DNA of 35,818 nucleotides from a virus: positions 1 to 35,818 of IMG/VR virus record IMGVR_UViG_3300036785_000354; one strand, 5' to 3'. The translations under genes were made by a program, and so were the position numbers. Under the pieces are notes generated by a model. That model had not been told where the DNA came from. It was given only the letters and a program-made list of their open reading frames with translations, and ran no database searches. Position 1 is the first letter of the stretch. The number at the start of each line of letters is the position of its first letter. Shown here one piece after another: positions 1-8,856 of this stretch.

Positions 1-143
1 GGCCGATTTTTACGTCCACGATTCAGAGGTTTGAACGTTAACAAGCGAGATTCAGGCCTTGATTTAAGCCGCGCATAAAGGGCGCCAGGCGAGCGCAGGG
101 AAAGGCCAGGGGCGCGCGGCGAGACGGCCGGGAGGGCCGCGAC
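1..143. other. Gene-free stretch before the terminase genes; possible packaging-site region
   Basis: No gene is visible. The segment ends in a good ribosome-binding site (GGGAGG at about 131-136) for the small terminase gene. If the window is a circular genome opened here, this is the gap between the HNH nuclease gene and terS, where HK97-like phages usually have their cos or pac site. I see no clear cos-type palindrome, so that role is inferred from position only. Confidence 0.3.
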
Positions 144-611
144 ATGCCGGCACGCAGGAAACCGACGGCCATGCTTGAGGCGAGCGGCGCATTCGACCAC
201 AATCCGGCCAGGCGCCGCGAACGTGAGGGCGAGCCCGTGCCCGAGGGGCCGCTCGGCGACCCGCCGGCCGAGTGGCTCGAGCAGGCGAAAGCCGGCAACG
301 CGAAGTATGCGAAATACGTCGCGATTTGGTGCGAGCTCGCGGCGCAAGCGCAATTCGGCGTTTTGAGCTCAATGGATCGGTTTTTCGTCGAGCAAACCGT
401 CGACCTTACCTACAACCTGCGCCGCGGTATGGCCGGGCACGGGCCGCGACTGACGGCCGGCGAGCAATCGCAACTTAACAAAAACCTGGGGCAAATGGGA
501 TGTATCCCGAGCGAGCGTTCACGTGTCAAGGGGCAAACAAAGACAGCCGAGGCCGCCGGCGAGTGGGCCGAGCTCGCCGCCGAGCAGGGCAAACGGCCGC
601 CCGTCAATTGA
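144..611 (+). CDS. terS: Terminase small subunit, P27-like
   Basis: 155 aa. Small terminase subunits bind the packaging site on phage DNA and hand it to the large subunit. The N-terminus (RRKPTAMLEASGAFDHNP) fits the P27-type pattern of a basic RKPT segment followed by a short Gly-Phe-x-x-Asn-Pro motif. The C-terminus carries LGQMGCIPSERSRVKG, matching the family's closing 'L.L.PssRsR' motif. The middle is helical and probably holds the oligomerisation region. The ATG at 144 has a GGGAGG ribosome-binding site. The gene overlaps the large-subunit gene by 89 bp, which suggests translational coupling. Position as first late gene supports the call. Confidence 0.85.
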   Translation: MPARRKPTAMLEASGAFDHNPARRREREGEPVPEGPLGDPPAEWLEQAKAGNAKYAKYVAIWCELAAQAQFGVLSSMDRFFVEQTVDLTYNLRRGMAGHGPRLTAGEQSQLNKNLGQMGCIPSERSRVKGQTKTAEAAGEWAELAAEQGKRPPVN

Positions 612-2319
612 CGCGCCGCGCGACTATGCGGCGATTTGCAACCAATACGCGCGCGATGTTCTGGTCGGCCGCATCATCGCGTGCAAGTGGATTCGGCTTG
701 CGGTAAAGCGGCACCTTGATGACCTGGCGCGCGAGCGGGCGCCCGAGTATCCGTATCGGTTCGACGCCGGCCGGGCCGCGAAGGCCTGCCGGTTTATCGA
801 GTTGCTTCCGCACGTCAAAGGGCAATGGGCCAGGCCGACGCCGGGCGTATCGAATCGGATCCGGTTGGAACCGTGGCAAGTTTTCAAAACCGCGGCCATC
901 TTTGGATGGGTTGAAAAGGCGAGCGGCTTTCGGCGCTTTCGCCGAGTGTACGAATGCGTCGCGCGCAAGAATGCTAAGAGCACATGGGCCGCGGCCGTCG
1001 GCCTGTTCATGTTCGCGTTCGATGGGGAATTTGGCGCCGAGGTTTATTCCGGCGCGACGACCGAAAAGCAGGCCTGGGAAGTTTTTCGGCCGGCGTGGTT
1101 GATGGCGCAAAAGACGCCCGAACTACAACAGTATTTCGGCGTGATTGTGAACGCCAAAAACCTGCTTATTGAATCCGATTACTCACGGTTCGAGCCGGTG
1201 ATCGGAAAGCCGGGCGACGGCGCGAGCCCGAGTTGCGCCATCATCGACGAGTACCACGAACATTTGACGCCCGAGTTATTCGAGACGATGGAAACCGGCA
1301 CGGGCGCCCGGCAACAGCCGCTTTTGATTGTGATCACGACCGCGGGCTCGCTTATCGAGGGGCCGTGTTACGTCATGCAGCAAGAGGCGCAACAGGTTCT
1401 CGAGGGCACGCTCGACAACGATCGTTTTTTCATCCTGATTTTTACTCTCGATTCTGAGGAAGAATGGAAGACGGACGACGGCATTTTTAAGGCGAATCCG
1501 AACGCCGGCGTCTCTGTTTCTCTCGAGTTTCTACACGCGCAGCAACGAGAGGCGATGCAGTCGGCGCATAAGCAGAGCATCGTCAAAACGAAACACTTCG
1601 ATTGTTGGGTCAACGCCCGGCACGCGTGGATGAATATGGAGGCCTGGCGGCAATGCGGCGACGCCAGTTTGCGGCTTGAGGATTTTCGCCGCGAGCTCAC
1701 TTTCGAGGGCGCCGACCTGGCGGCAAAAATCGACCTGGCGAGCCGGTGCAAGGTTTTCATTCGCGACGAGGATGGGTTGCGGCACTATTACGCGTTTCCG
1801 CGTTCGTACGTGCCGCGCGACCGGGCGCTCGACACACGTCATCCGCAGTATGAGAAGTGGGTACACTCGGGCGCCTTGATTGCGCACGAGGGGCCAGAGA
1901 TTCAGTTAGCGAAAATTCAGCGCGAGATAGAGGCCGAGCTCGAGGTTTTTAATTTCGCGTGCATCGCGTTCGATCCGTGGTCGGCGCTGCAGATGCAGCA
2001 AGAGCTCGCCGCGCGCACGGGCTCAGACGTTGTGATTTCGATTCCGCAGACGGTTCAATATCTCTCGCCGGCCATGAAAGAGCTCGAGGCCGCGGTACTC
2101 TCGGGCCGCTTTCATCACGACGCAAATCCGGTGCTCACCTGGGCGATTTCGAATGTAATGGTGCGCGAGGATGCCAACGAAAACATCTTTCCGCGCAAGG
2201 AAACGACCGGCGGCGGCCTGCAAAAAATCGATCCGGCGAGCGCGCTATTCAATGCGATGAATCGCGCAATGGTGGGCAATCCGACCGAGGCCGCGACCGA
2301 TTGTTTTTTCCTGACCTGA
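523..2319 (+). CDS. terL: Terminase large subunit (packaging ATPase and nuclease), HK97/phage terminase 1 type
   Basis: 598 aa, normal length for the family. It is the motor that pumps DNA into the prohead and cuts the concatemer. The ATPase domain shows a deviant Walker A (ARKNAKST, residues 147-154), Walker B (CAIIDEYH, 238-245) and a coupling motif (LLIVITTAGS, about 267-276). The nuclease domain shows GADLAAKIDLAS (396-407) with the acidic residues expected after the first strand, and FDPW (483-486). The start is a GTG at 523 inside terS. The conserved part begins near residue 34 (DYAAICNQYARDV), so a slightly later non-ATG start cannot be excluded. The portal gene follows after 16 bp. 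Confidence 0.95.
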   Translation: MSRGKQRQPRPPASGPSSPPSRANGRPSIDAPRDYAAICNQYARDVLVGRIIACKWIRLAVKRHLDDLARERAPEYPYRFDAGRAAKACRFIELLPHVKGQWARPTPGVSNRIRLEPWQVFKTAAIFGWVEKASGFRRFRRVYECVARKNAKSTWAAAVGLFMFAFDGEFGAEVYSGATTEKQAWEVFRPAWLMAQKTPELQQYFGVIVNAKNLLIESDYSRFEPVIGKPGDGASPSCAIIDEYHEHLTPELFETMETGTGARQQPLLIVITTAGSLIEGPCYVMQQEAQQVLEGTLDNDRFFILIFTLDSEEEWKTDDGIFKANPNAGVSVSLEFLHAQQREAMQSAHKQSIVKTKHFDCWVNARHAWMNMEAWRQCGDASLRLEDFRRELTFEGADLAAKIDLASRCKVFIRDEDGLRHYYAFPRSYVPRDRALDTRHPQYEKWVHSGALIAHEGPEIQLAKIQREIEAELEVFNFACIAFDPWSALQMQQELAARTGSDVVISIPQTVQYLSPAMKELEAAVLSGRFHHDANPVLTWAISNVMVREDANENIFPRKETTGGGLQKIDPASALFNAMNRAMVGNPTEAATDCFFLT

Positions 2320-2335
2320 CAAGCGAGGCGAGCGA

Positions 2336-4054
2336 ATGAATCTATTTTCCCGAGTGCGATCGGCATGGACGAGCGCGCGCGCGAGTCTCGAGAATCCAAG
2401 CGTGCCGCTTTCGCTCGCGGCTTTTCTCGGTTGGCTCGGCGCCGGCGAGCCGACCGCGAGCGGCGAGATTATCAACGTCGCGAGCGCGATGCAGATTACG
2501 ACGGTTTACCGTTGCGTTCGCCTGCTCGCCGAGAGCGTCGCCAGTTTGCCGCTTGTCATCTACGCGTCGAAAGCCGATGGGTCGCGGCAACGGGTCGACC
2601 ACGATCTAACGTGGATCCTGGCCAGCGAGCCCAACGACGAGATGAGCGCGGCGGCCTTTTGGGAAGCATTCACGGGCAACATGGCCGCGGCCGGCAATGG
2701 CTATGCGGAGATAATTCGCGACCGCGGCGGCGCCGCGCGCGGGCTCTATCCATTGAGCTCGGGGGTTACGTCGCCGCGGCGAAACTCACGCACGGGCGTG
2801 CTCGAGTTCGTGACCTCGAGCGGGTTGGGGTCGGGTGTCGAGCGGGTGATAGCGAAAGAAAACATGATCCATTGCCCGCTAGTAGGTTTCGACGGGCTCA
2901 AAGGTTTCAATCCGATTACGCTCGCGCGGCAAATGCTCGGGCTCGCGAGAGCAACGGAAAAATTCGGGTCGAAGTTTTTCGGCAACGGCGCTTTTCCGAG
3001 CGGCATTATCACGCCGGATCCGGCCGCGGGCTCGATTGTGACCGACAAACAAAAAGCGGATCTAAAAGAATCCTGGGAGCGCAACTATGGCGGCGACAAT
3101 CAACGCCGCGTCGCGGTTCTCACGGCGCCGTGGAAGTGGCAAGCGCTCGGTATCTCTCCTGAGGATTCGCAGTTTCTCGGCACGCAGCAATTTACGCGCT
3201 CGCAAATCGCCGGCCTGTTCGGCGTGGCGCCGCACAAAGTCGGCGATACCACACGGTTGTCGAATAACAACCACGAACAAGAATCACTCGCGTTTGTGAC
3301 CGACACGCTGCGCCCATACTTGAACCGCATCGAGCAGGAGCTCGAGCGCAAGCTATTGCCGCGCTCGGGGCCGAATGCATACAGCTATCAAATTGAATTC
3401 GATGTGAGCGAGCGGTTGCGCGGCGATTTTGTTACGACCCAAGAGGGGATGGCGCTCGGGCGGCAATGGGGTTGGCTCTCGGCGAACGACGTTCGCCGGC
3501 AACTGGGCTTGAATCCGCTCGGATCGGAAGGCGACGTTTATCTCTCGCCGTTGAATATGGTCAACGCCAAGCAGGCCGCGGCCGAGACGGCGCCGCCGCC
3601 GGCGCCTGCGCCTGCGCCCGATGCGGCCGGCCAGGCCGGCGCCCGGCTCGAGCTCGACGGCGACGGCCAGGAGCTCGGCCACGAGGGCCGCATGCTCGGC
3701 CTGTACGCCGCGCAGCATGCGGCCGGATTTGTGCGCGCCTTTCGGGCCGCCGAGGGTGAGCCCGAGCGGTTGCGGGCCGGCCTGGTGCCCGTGGTCGCCG
3801 GCCTGGCCGATACTGCAGCGCGCGAGATGCCGTTTATTTTCTGGCCGGATGAGACGCAAAAACGCATCGCGGCCGAGGCGCTCGAGGGCATCTTGCGGCG
3901 CATGCGGCGCGCCGGCGCCCGCTTTGAGTTGAGCGAGCAATTGTGTCGCGGAGAATTCCGGCGCCTGGTGCGCGCCATTCACATTCAGACCGCGCGCGAG
4001 GGCGCGGCCATTCAAGCCGAGCACGAGGTACACGGGGAGGAATTTGCGTTATGA
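2336..4054 (+). CDS. Portal protein, HK97 type
   Basis: 572 aa. Forms the dodecameric ring at one head vertex through which DNA enters and leaves. The N-terminal part has typical HK97-portal features: ITTVYRCVRLLAESVASLPL, then the 'N..GNGYAEI' type strand and the conserved FTRSQIAGLFGVAPHKVGD near residues 290-310. The core ends near residue 405. A proline-alanine linker (PPPAPAPAPDAA) then leads to an extra helical domain of about 140 residues that most HK97-type portals lack. This extension could be an internal or scaffold-contacting domain; its function is unknown. ATG at 2336 follows GAGG. The stop overlaps the protease start (ATGA). Confidence 0.93.
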   Translation: MNLFSRVRSAWTSARASLENPSVPLSLAAFLGWLGAGEPTASGEIINVASAMQITTVYRCVRLLAESVASLPLVIYASKADGSRQRVDHDLTWILASEPNDEMSAAAFWEAFTGNMAAAGNGYAEIIRDRGGAARGLYPLSSGVTSPRRNSRTGVLEFVTSSGLGSGVERVIAKENMIHCPLVGFDGLKGFNPITLARQMLGLARATEKFGSKFFGNGAFPSGIITPDPAAGSIVTDKQKADLKESWERNYGGDNQRRVAVLTAPWKWQALGISPEDSQFLGTQQFTRSQIAGLFGVAPHKVGDTTRLSNNNHEQESLAFVTDTLRPYLNRIEQELERKLLPRSGPNAYSYQIEFDVSERLRGDFVTTQEGMALGRQWGWLSANDVRRQLGLNPLGSEGDVYLSPLNMVNAKQAAAETAPPPAPAPAPDAAGQAGARLELDGDGQELGHEGRMLGLYAAQHAAGFVRAFRAAEGEPERLRAGLVPVVAGLADTAAREMPFIFWPDETQKRIAAEALEGILRRMRRAGARFELSEQLCRGEFRRLVRAIHIQTAREGAAIQAEHEVHGEEFAL

Positions 4055-4977
4055 CCACACTCGAGAGGCGATTTTTTGCGGGCGGCGAGTTGCGCGCCGC
4101 GGCCGCCGGCACGACGCCCGGCATTGCCGGCCTGGCGGCCGTCTATTCGCAGCAATACGACACGGGATGGTTTATCGAGTCGATTGCGCCTGGCGCCTTT
4201 ACGCGGGCTCTGGCCGAGCAACAGGATGTTCGATGCCTGTTCAACCACGATGTAAACAACGTTCTGGCGCGCACCAAAAACGGAACTTTGCGGCTCAATG
4301 ATTCAACCGCGGGCCTGAGGTTCGAAGCCGATACGGATCCGGCGACGAGCGTCGGGCGCGATGTGCCGGCCATGATCGGCCGCGGCGACGTCGACGGTTG
4401 CAGTTTTAGCTTTAACGTGCGCTCGGCGACCTGGCGCGACGAGTACGACGCGGCCGGAAACTACGTGCAGAGTTACCGGACGATCGACGACGTCGACCTT
4501 TTCGACGTGGGGCCGGTGACGTTTCCGGCGTACACGGCGACGAGCGTCGACGTCACGGGGCCGGATCCGGACGCCGAGCCGGATCCAGATGCGGCGCGCG
4601 CCGCGCGGGCGCGGTTGTGGCCGGCCGGGATGCCGGCCGACGTGCGCCGGCATGCGCTCGAGGTAGAGACACGCCAGGCGGCGCGCCAGGCCGCCCGCCA
4701 GGGCGCCGACCAGGCCGCAGGCGGGCCGAGGCCTGCGCCGGCGGGCCGGGCGCCAGGAGCAGGCCGCCAGGGGCCAGGAGCTCGGCCACGCGCCGGCCGC
4801 GGCGCCGATAGCGCCGAGCCTGGGTATTGTGTCTGCGATTGCGAGCAGTGTCTCGCCGGCGATTGCGCGACCTGCTCGCACGTCGATTGCGATTGCATGG
4901 ATTGCCTATGCGATGCGGCGCAGGGGTTGCGCGCGCTTCGCTTGCGGGCACGGGCGGCCGTCGCCGTCTCGGCTTAA
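4051..4977 (+). CDS. Prohead maturation protease (S78/U35 family) with a cysteine-rich C-terminal tail
   Basis: 308 aa. Cleaves the scaffolding part of the capsid protein during head maturation. Likely catalytic residues are His66 (LFNHD), Ser118 (GCSFSF) and an acidic residue in LFDVGPVTFPAY (Asp152, where many members have Glu). Start: ATG at 4051 in an ATGA overlap with the portal stop, with GGGGAGG upstream. After residue 170 the protein becomes a low-complexity Ala/Arg/Gln/Gly/Pro stretch, then a segment with ten cysteines in about 30 residues (roughly nt 4825-4914; spacings such as CxCxC, CxxC and CxCxxCxC). The catalytic domain is clear. The tail is unexplained and looks metal-binding or disulfide-rich. 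Confidence 0.92.
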   Translation: MTTLERRFFAGGELRAAAAGTTPGIAGLAAVYSQQYDTGWFIESIAPGAFTRALAEQQDVRCLFNHDVNNVLARTKNGTLRLNDSTAGLRFEADTDPATSVGRDVPAMIGRGDVDGCSFSFNVRSATWRDEYDAAGNYVQSYRTIDDVDLFDVGPVTFPAYTATSVDVTGPDPDAEPDPDAARAARARLWPAGMPADVRRHALEVETRQAARQAARQGADQAAGGPRPAPAGRAPGAGRQGPGARPRAGRGADSAEPGYCVCDCEQCLAGDCATCSHVDCDCMDCLCDAAQGLRALRLRARAAVAVSA

Positions 4978-5122
4978 ATTTCTTCGCTTGAAACTCCGCG
5001 CGCTCTCGCGGCGCCGCTTTCACTAGCGAGCGGGGCGTTTCTATTCCTTGCTCTCGGCCGTCGGCCGAAGGGCGCAACGCATGAATCGATCGACAAACCG
5101 CGAGAGCGAAAGGAAACAAATC
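4978..5122. other. Intergenic gap before the capsid gene
   Basis: 145 bp without a convincing gene. It contains a short perfect palindrome, TCGGCCG-t-CGGCCGA at 5054-5068, that could form a small hairpin in the capsid mRNA leader. It also holds an alternative in-frame ATG at 5081, preceded by GAAGGG, that would add 14 residues to the capsid protein. The downstream ATG at 5123 is preferred. Confidence 0.4.
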
Positions 5123-6370
5123 ATGGCGATTCAAGACTTGAAACTTCGCCGCGGCCAGTGTGGCACGCAGGCACAAAAAATTCTAACGACGCCAGGTTGC
5201 ACGGCCGAGCAGCGGGCCGAGGCGAGTCGGTTGCTCGACGAGGCCGACGCGTTAACCGAGCAAATCACCTTGCTTGAGCGGGCCGAACACTGGCGCGAGA
5301 TTCCGTCGACGCCGCGGCCGGCGCCGGGCGCCGATCACGTCGACGACGACGAGCGCGAGGCCGGGCAGCGCATGACGCAATACCGCAACGCGTTCGAGGT
5401 TTACATGCGCGGCGGGGAGAGAAGTTTGCGCGACAACGAACGGGCCTTGCTCGCAAGCGGGCAAAGGAAACTCGACCACAATCCGATTTTGATCGGCGGC
5501 GAAAAGCGCGATATCACGATCGGCGGGACGGGAAACTATATCGTGCCGCAGGAGTTTTACAACGAGCTCATTTCGGCGTCGAAATACATCGGCGCGTTGT
5601 ACGGCAACGTCAAGAAAAAGACCACGCCGGGCAACGGGGCGCCGATGAAAATCGGTTACGAAAACGACACGGCAAACACGGTTGTCGTAGTGGCCGAAAA
5701 TACGCCGGTGACCGAAGCCGACCCGCTTTTTTCGGGGGTCATTCAATCAACCGACACGCTCGCGACCATGATCAAGGTGAGCCGCCAGGAGCTCGCCGAC
5801 TCCGGTTTTGATTTGCCTGCATTGTTTCGCGATCGGCTCGGTAAACGGTTTTTACGCGGGCTCGAGAACTTTATCGCGGTTGGCGACGCCGCGAACATTG
5901 CGAGCCTGACGGCCGGCACGACGATATTCGCGACGACCGCGGCGGCGACCGGGCCGACTTATCCCGATTACGTTGCGTGCCAAAGTCTGCTCGATGTGAG
6001 TTACGAGCCGGCCGCGGCCTGGTACATGAACAAAGCGAGCCGGAATTACACAATGGGTTTGCTCGACACGCTCAATCGGCCGCTTTTCCTGCCGAATCCA
6101 CAGACCGGGATGCTTGATCAGATTCTCGGTTTCCCGATTCGGCTTACGTCGTATCTTCCAAGCGCGGCCGTCGCGGCGGCGTACGGGATCATTTACGGCG
6201 ACCTCGAGGAACAGTATTTGCTCCGCAATGACGGGGAAATGACCATGCAGCGGCTCGACGAACGTTATGCGGATCAACTGATGGTCGGATTCCTCGCTTA
6301 CATGCGCGCCGGCGGCAATGTGACCGATGCCGGCACGCATCCTTGCGTCGGCCTGAAAACTCACGTGTAG
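5123..6370 (+). CDS. Major capsid protein, HK97 fold, with N-terminal scaffolding (delta) domain
   Basis: 415 aa. Builds the icosahedral head. Residues 1 to about 100 are charged and helical (starting MAIQDLKLRRGQCGTQ), the typical delta domain removed by the protease. The HK97 fold starts near TIGGTGNYIVPQEFYNELIS and includes LATMIKVSRQELADS and the long E-loop/P-domain region. Start: ATG at 5123 with AAAGGA eight bases upstream; the alternative ATG at 5081 fits the family less well. A strong factor-independent terminator follows the stop, as is common after capsid genes. Confidence 0.94.
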   Translation: MAIQDLKLRRGQCGTQAQKILTTPGCTAEQRAEASRLLDEADALTEQITLLERAEHWREIPSTPRPAPGADHVDDDEREAGQRMTQYRNAFEVYMRGGERSLRDNERALLASGQRKLDHNPILIGGEKRDITIGGTGNYIVPQEFYNELISASKYIGALYGNVKKKTTPGNGAPMKIGYENDTANTVVVVAENTPVTEADPLFSGVIQSTDTLATMIKVSRQELADSGFDLPALFRDRLGKRFLRGLENFIAVGDAANIASLTAGTTIFATTAAATGPTYPDYVACQSLLDVSYEPAAAWYMNKASRNYTMGLLDTLNRPLFLPNPQTGMLDQILGFPIRLTSYLPSAAVAAAYGIIYGDLEEQYLLRNDGEMTMQRLDERYADQLMVGFLAYMRAGGNVTDAGTHPCVGLKTHV

Positions 6371-6384
6371 CTTTTTTCCGAAAA

Positions 6385-6432
6385 GCGCGGCGCCCACTTC
6401 CAACGCCCAAACCTGGCGCCGCGCTCTTTTTT
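6385..6432 (+). terminator. Factor-independent terminator after the capsid gene
   Basis: Perfect 10-bp stem GCGCGGCGCC (6385-6394) with GGCGCCGCGC (6415-6424), a 20-nt loop, then a T-rich run (TTTTTT at 6427-6432); AAAA precedes the stem. Probably reduces transcription beyond the capsid gene. It also argues against upstream starts for the next reading frame, which would have to be translated through the hairpin. Confidence 0.85.
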
Positions 6433-6462
6433 AAAAACGACACAAAAGAATCGAGGCCGCAA

Positions 6463-6702
6463 TTGCGCGTAGTTGCGATTGAAAACTTTCACCCGCCAGG
6501 CCTGGCGCGCCCGATTGTGCCGGGCGAGGAGCTCGAGGTTGACGAAGACATTGCGAGCGGTTGGCTCGGCCTGGGGTTCGTTCGGCGAATGGATGAGCCG
6601 GCCGAGGATGCAATGCGCCGGCCACAGGAAACGCCGGCGACGTCGGCCAAAGAAAAGGCAATTTTACGGCCGCGCGAAAATGCGGCGCGGAGGAAACGGT
6701 AA
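6463..6702 (+). CDS. Small conserved-looking head protein of unknown function
   Basis: 79 aa if started at the TTG at 6463; the frame stays open upstream to 6343 but would cross the terminator. The N-terminal half (RVVAIENFHPPGLARPIVPG, then EELEVDEDIASGWLGLGFVRR) resembles the short beta-rich proteins often found between capsid and connector genes in HK97-like phages, where polypeptide ends with 'A..L...G.'. The C-terminal third is basic and probably disordered. It lies 3 bp before the connector gene, so the two are probably co-translated. Function unknown; the start is uncertain because no strong ribosome-binding site precedes the TTG. Confidence 0.55.
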   Translation: MRVVAIENFHPPGLARPIVPGEELEVDEDIASGWLGLGFVRRMDEPAEDAMRRPQETPATSAKEKAILRPRENAARRKR

Positions 6703-6705
6703 CCA

Positions 6706-7596
6706 ATGCTCAACGCCCGCCCGATAACCGCGCCGTTACTCGAGCCCGTGACACTGGCGCTCGCAAAGCAACAGTGTCGCGTATCGCCGACCTTTACCGA
6801 CGACGACGAGTTGCTCGCGGTTTATATCGCCGCGGCGCGCAACTACGTCGAGAACAAATTGCAGGGCTCGCTATTTAATCGCACCTGGGCGCGAACGATC
6901 GACAATTTTCCTTTGGCGGCGAACTACGACACGACGATTTCGCCGGCCGACCGAATCGGGTGGCCGGTTGCGTCGCAAATCGCGAATCGGGTTGTCATCG
7001 ATTTGCCGGGCGGCCAGGCGCGCAAAGTAAATTCGATTTCCTATCTCGACGGCAATAGTTTTCAAGTGGTCACGCTCGACCCTGCGCTCTATCAGGCCGA
7101 TTTATCGAGTGTGCCGGCGCGGCTCACGCCGCTTAATTACTACTGGCCGTGGCAAGGGCAATTCATGCCGGGCTCGGTTCGGGTGAATTATGAGATTGCG
7201 AATTTTATTTCGGCCGTTGTCGGCGAGGCCTTCACGGTGGCGCCGCCGTCGGGCGCGACGTCGACCTATGAGCTCGCCGAGGCCTGGGCGACGGGGCTCG
7301 AGCGGCTCGTCGACGGAACGGGCGCGCCGGTTGCGGGCGCCGTGCTCGCGACCGATGCGACAACCGGCGCGAGTACCTTGACACTGCCAGGCGCGCTCGC
7401 CGGCCAGGCCTTGACGGTCGACTACGACGTCGAGGATTTGCCGGGCGATATTGCGCAGGCGCTTTTGCTTTTGATCGGGCACGCATACCGGAATCCCGAG
7501 GCCACAACCGATTTGAAACTTACGACCGTTCCGTTTGGCGTCGATTCTCTGCTCGGGCCGCATGTCATCACCTGGGGAGATTACCGGCCGTGTTGA
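6706..7596 (+). CDS. Head-tail connector, phiE125 gp8 / HK97 gp6-like
   Basis: 296 aa. Joins the portal ring to the neck. The N-terminal half has the family pattern: LEPVTLALAKQQCRVSPTFTDDDELL, then YIAAARNYVENKLQGSLF and a beta segment NSISYLDGNSFQVV. The C-terminus ends with helical IAQALLLLIGHAYRNPEA and a short 'DSLLGPH' tail, as in gp8-type connectors. Between residues 165 and 245 there is an Ala/Thr/Gly-rich insertion (VDGTGAPVAGAVLATDATTG region) not usual for the family, probably a surface beta domain. ATG at 6706 with GGAGG 13 bases upstream. Overlaps the next gene by 7 bp. Confidence 0.8.
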   Translation: MLNARPITAPLLEPVTLALAKQQCRVSPTFTDDDELLAVYIAAARNYVENKLQGSLFNRTWARTIDNFPLAANYDTTISPADRIGWPVASQIANRVVIDLPGGQARKVNSISYLDGNSFQVVTLDPALYQADLSSVPARLTPLNYYWPWQGQFMPGSVRVNYEIANFISAVVGEAFTVAPPSGATSTYELAEAWATGLERLVDGTGAPVAGAVLATDATTGASTLTLPGALAGQALTVDYDVEDLPGDIAQALLLLIGHAYRNPEATTDLKLTTVPFGVDSLLGPHVITWGDYRPC

Positions 7597-7952
7597 GATC
7601 GATTACAAATCCGTCGATCGGCGCCGGCGAGCTCGTGCATTCGATCGAGATACAAAAGCCGCGCACGGCGCCCGGCGACTCTTTCGGCCAGTCGATCACG
7701 CCGGCGATTTACGACACGGTGTTAACCGTGCGCGCGTCGATCGAGGCCGTCGGCGGTTCTGAGGTTAACGAGATGGGGCAACTTGTTTCGCAGATTGGGC
7801 AGACGGTAACAATTCGATGGACGCCGACGTTTATCGGCGCCAATTTTCGTGTGCTCTGGGGCTCGCGTGTGTTTGTGGTGCAGGCAGTAAGAAACGTGCT
7901 CCAACGCAATCGGGTTCTCGAGCTCTTATGTTCCGAGGTTAACCCGCAATGA
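7590..7952 (+). CDS. Head-tail joining protein (SPP1 gp16 / Phage_H_T_join type)
   Basis: 120 aa, typical length. Closes or stops the connector and binds the tail. Pattern: GAGELVHSIEIQKP at the start (the common 'G.lr.rI.iq.p' strand), then VRASIEAVGGSEVNEMGQ, and a TVTIRWTPTFIGANFRVLWG strand pair, ending in LELLCSEV. The start is GTG at 7590, overlapping the connector stop; the adjacent TTG at 7593 is possible. The stop overlaps the next ATG (ATGA). Confidence 0.85.
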   Translation: MLRSITNPSIGAGELVHSIEIQKPRTAPGDSFGQSITPAIYDTVLTVRASIEAVGGSEVNEMGQLVSQIGQTVTIRWTPTFIGANFRVLWGSRVFVVQAVRNVLQRNRVLELLCSEVNPQ

Positions 7953-8353
7953 TGCAAGAGGGGCTCGCGGCCTTACTCGAGGCCGACGCGGGCGTCGCGG
8001 CGATTGTGGCCGGCCGCATCTTTGCCATACAGGCGCCGCCGCAAGGCGAGGTGTATCCGTGTTTGGTTTACAAGTGCGTCGGTGGCGAGGGCGCGGCGAT
8101 TTTCGAAGATGGCGCCGGGCCGATCCGGCAACGAATCGAAATTACGGCATACTCGGCCGACGGCGGCGAGGCAATGCGCCTGCGCTATGCGGCAACGGTC
8201 GCGCTCAAGCAATGGCGGCACGAGACATTGAGCGACGGCACGCGGATTGATACGTGTAACCTGCTCAATCCTGGTTTAGATATCGAGCCGGGCTCGACGC
8301 GTTATTTCTCTTGCATGGCGGAATTTTACGTGTTTTTTAACATGCCAAACTAA
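7949..8353 (+). CDS. Tail-completion/neck protein, DUF3168
   Basis: 134 aa. DUF3168 proteins terminate or complete the tail tube at the neck. The N-terminal helix LAALLEADAGVAAIVAGRIF, the conserved PCLVYKCVGGEG strand and the IEITAYSADGGEAMRLRYA segment are typical. In most HK97-like genomes a gp10-like gene sits between the joining protein and this one; here it is missing from that place and found about 1.7 kb downstream. Start ATG at 7949 in an ATGA overlap. Confidence 0.8.
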   Translation: MMQEGLAALLEADAGVAAIVAGRIFAIQAPPQGEVYPCLVYKCVGGEGAAIFEDGAGPIRQRIEITAYSADGGEAMRLRYAATVALKQWRHETLSDGTRIDTCNLLNPGLDIEPGSTRYFSCMAEFYVFFNMPN

Positions 8354-8375
8354 CCAACGAAGGGAGTGAAAAACT

Positions 8376-8816
8376 ATGGCTTATGCCGGAACACAAGCGC
8401 AAACCGGCGCCGGGACCATCATCGATATCGGCGCTACGCCCGTAGTCATCGGAGAGGTTTCCGACCTGCCGTTGAATCGTCCGAAATGGGCAACAGCGAA
8501 CGTTACTAACTTTTCATCGGGGCTCGATGCCGAATACATCGGCACGGTTCGCGAGGGTGCAACCGTGAACATGAAAGGCAATCGGGTGCCGTCGGATGCC
8601 GGGCAAACCGCGGCCGAGGCGGCTTATCAGTCGGGCGCGATTACTCCATTCAAAGCAGTTTTGCCGAAAACGAAACTGCAAACCACGACCGGCGACTCGA
8701 TTGCATTTTCGGCGATTGTGCTTTCGGTCGATTTTTCGATTTCGCCAACTAAACAAGTCGAGTTTTCGATGGATTTGCAATTGTCTGGGCCGACTGTAAT
8801 CACGCCGGGAACTTAG
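8376..8816 (+). CDS. Major tail tube protein
   Basis: 146 aa. Polymerises into the tail tube. It has the usual tail-tube plan: a beta-sandwich with a central 'DAEYIGTVREGATVNMKGNR' strand pair, a helix (AGQTAAEAAYQSG), and a C-terminal hairpin ending FSMDLQLSGPTVITPG. ATG at 8376 has GGGAG 8 bases upstream. It is followed by a terminator and then the tail chaperones, the standard order. A lambda gpV-like Ig domain at the C-terminus is absent. Confidence 0.85.
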   Translation: MAYAGTQAQTGAGTIIDIGATPVVIGEVSDLPLNRPKWATANVTNFSSGLDAEYIGTVREGATVNMKGNRVPSDAGQTAAEAAYQSGAITPFKAVLPKTKLQTTTGDSIAFSAIVLSVDFSISPTKQVEFSMDLQLSGPTVITPGT

Positions 8817-8856
8817 AGGCCGGCCAGGCCTGGTTTTCGCTTTTCCTTTAAGGTTG

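Noticed and set aside
2365-3162. 265-aa frame inside the portal gene
   Set aside because: Shadow frame of the portal gene, Arg-rich, no start signal.
6343-6462. Upstream extension of the small head gene
   Set aside because: It would overlap the capsid gene and be translated through a strong terminator hairpin.
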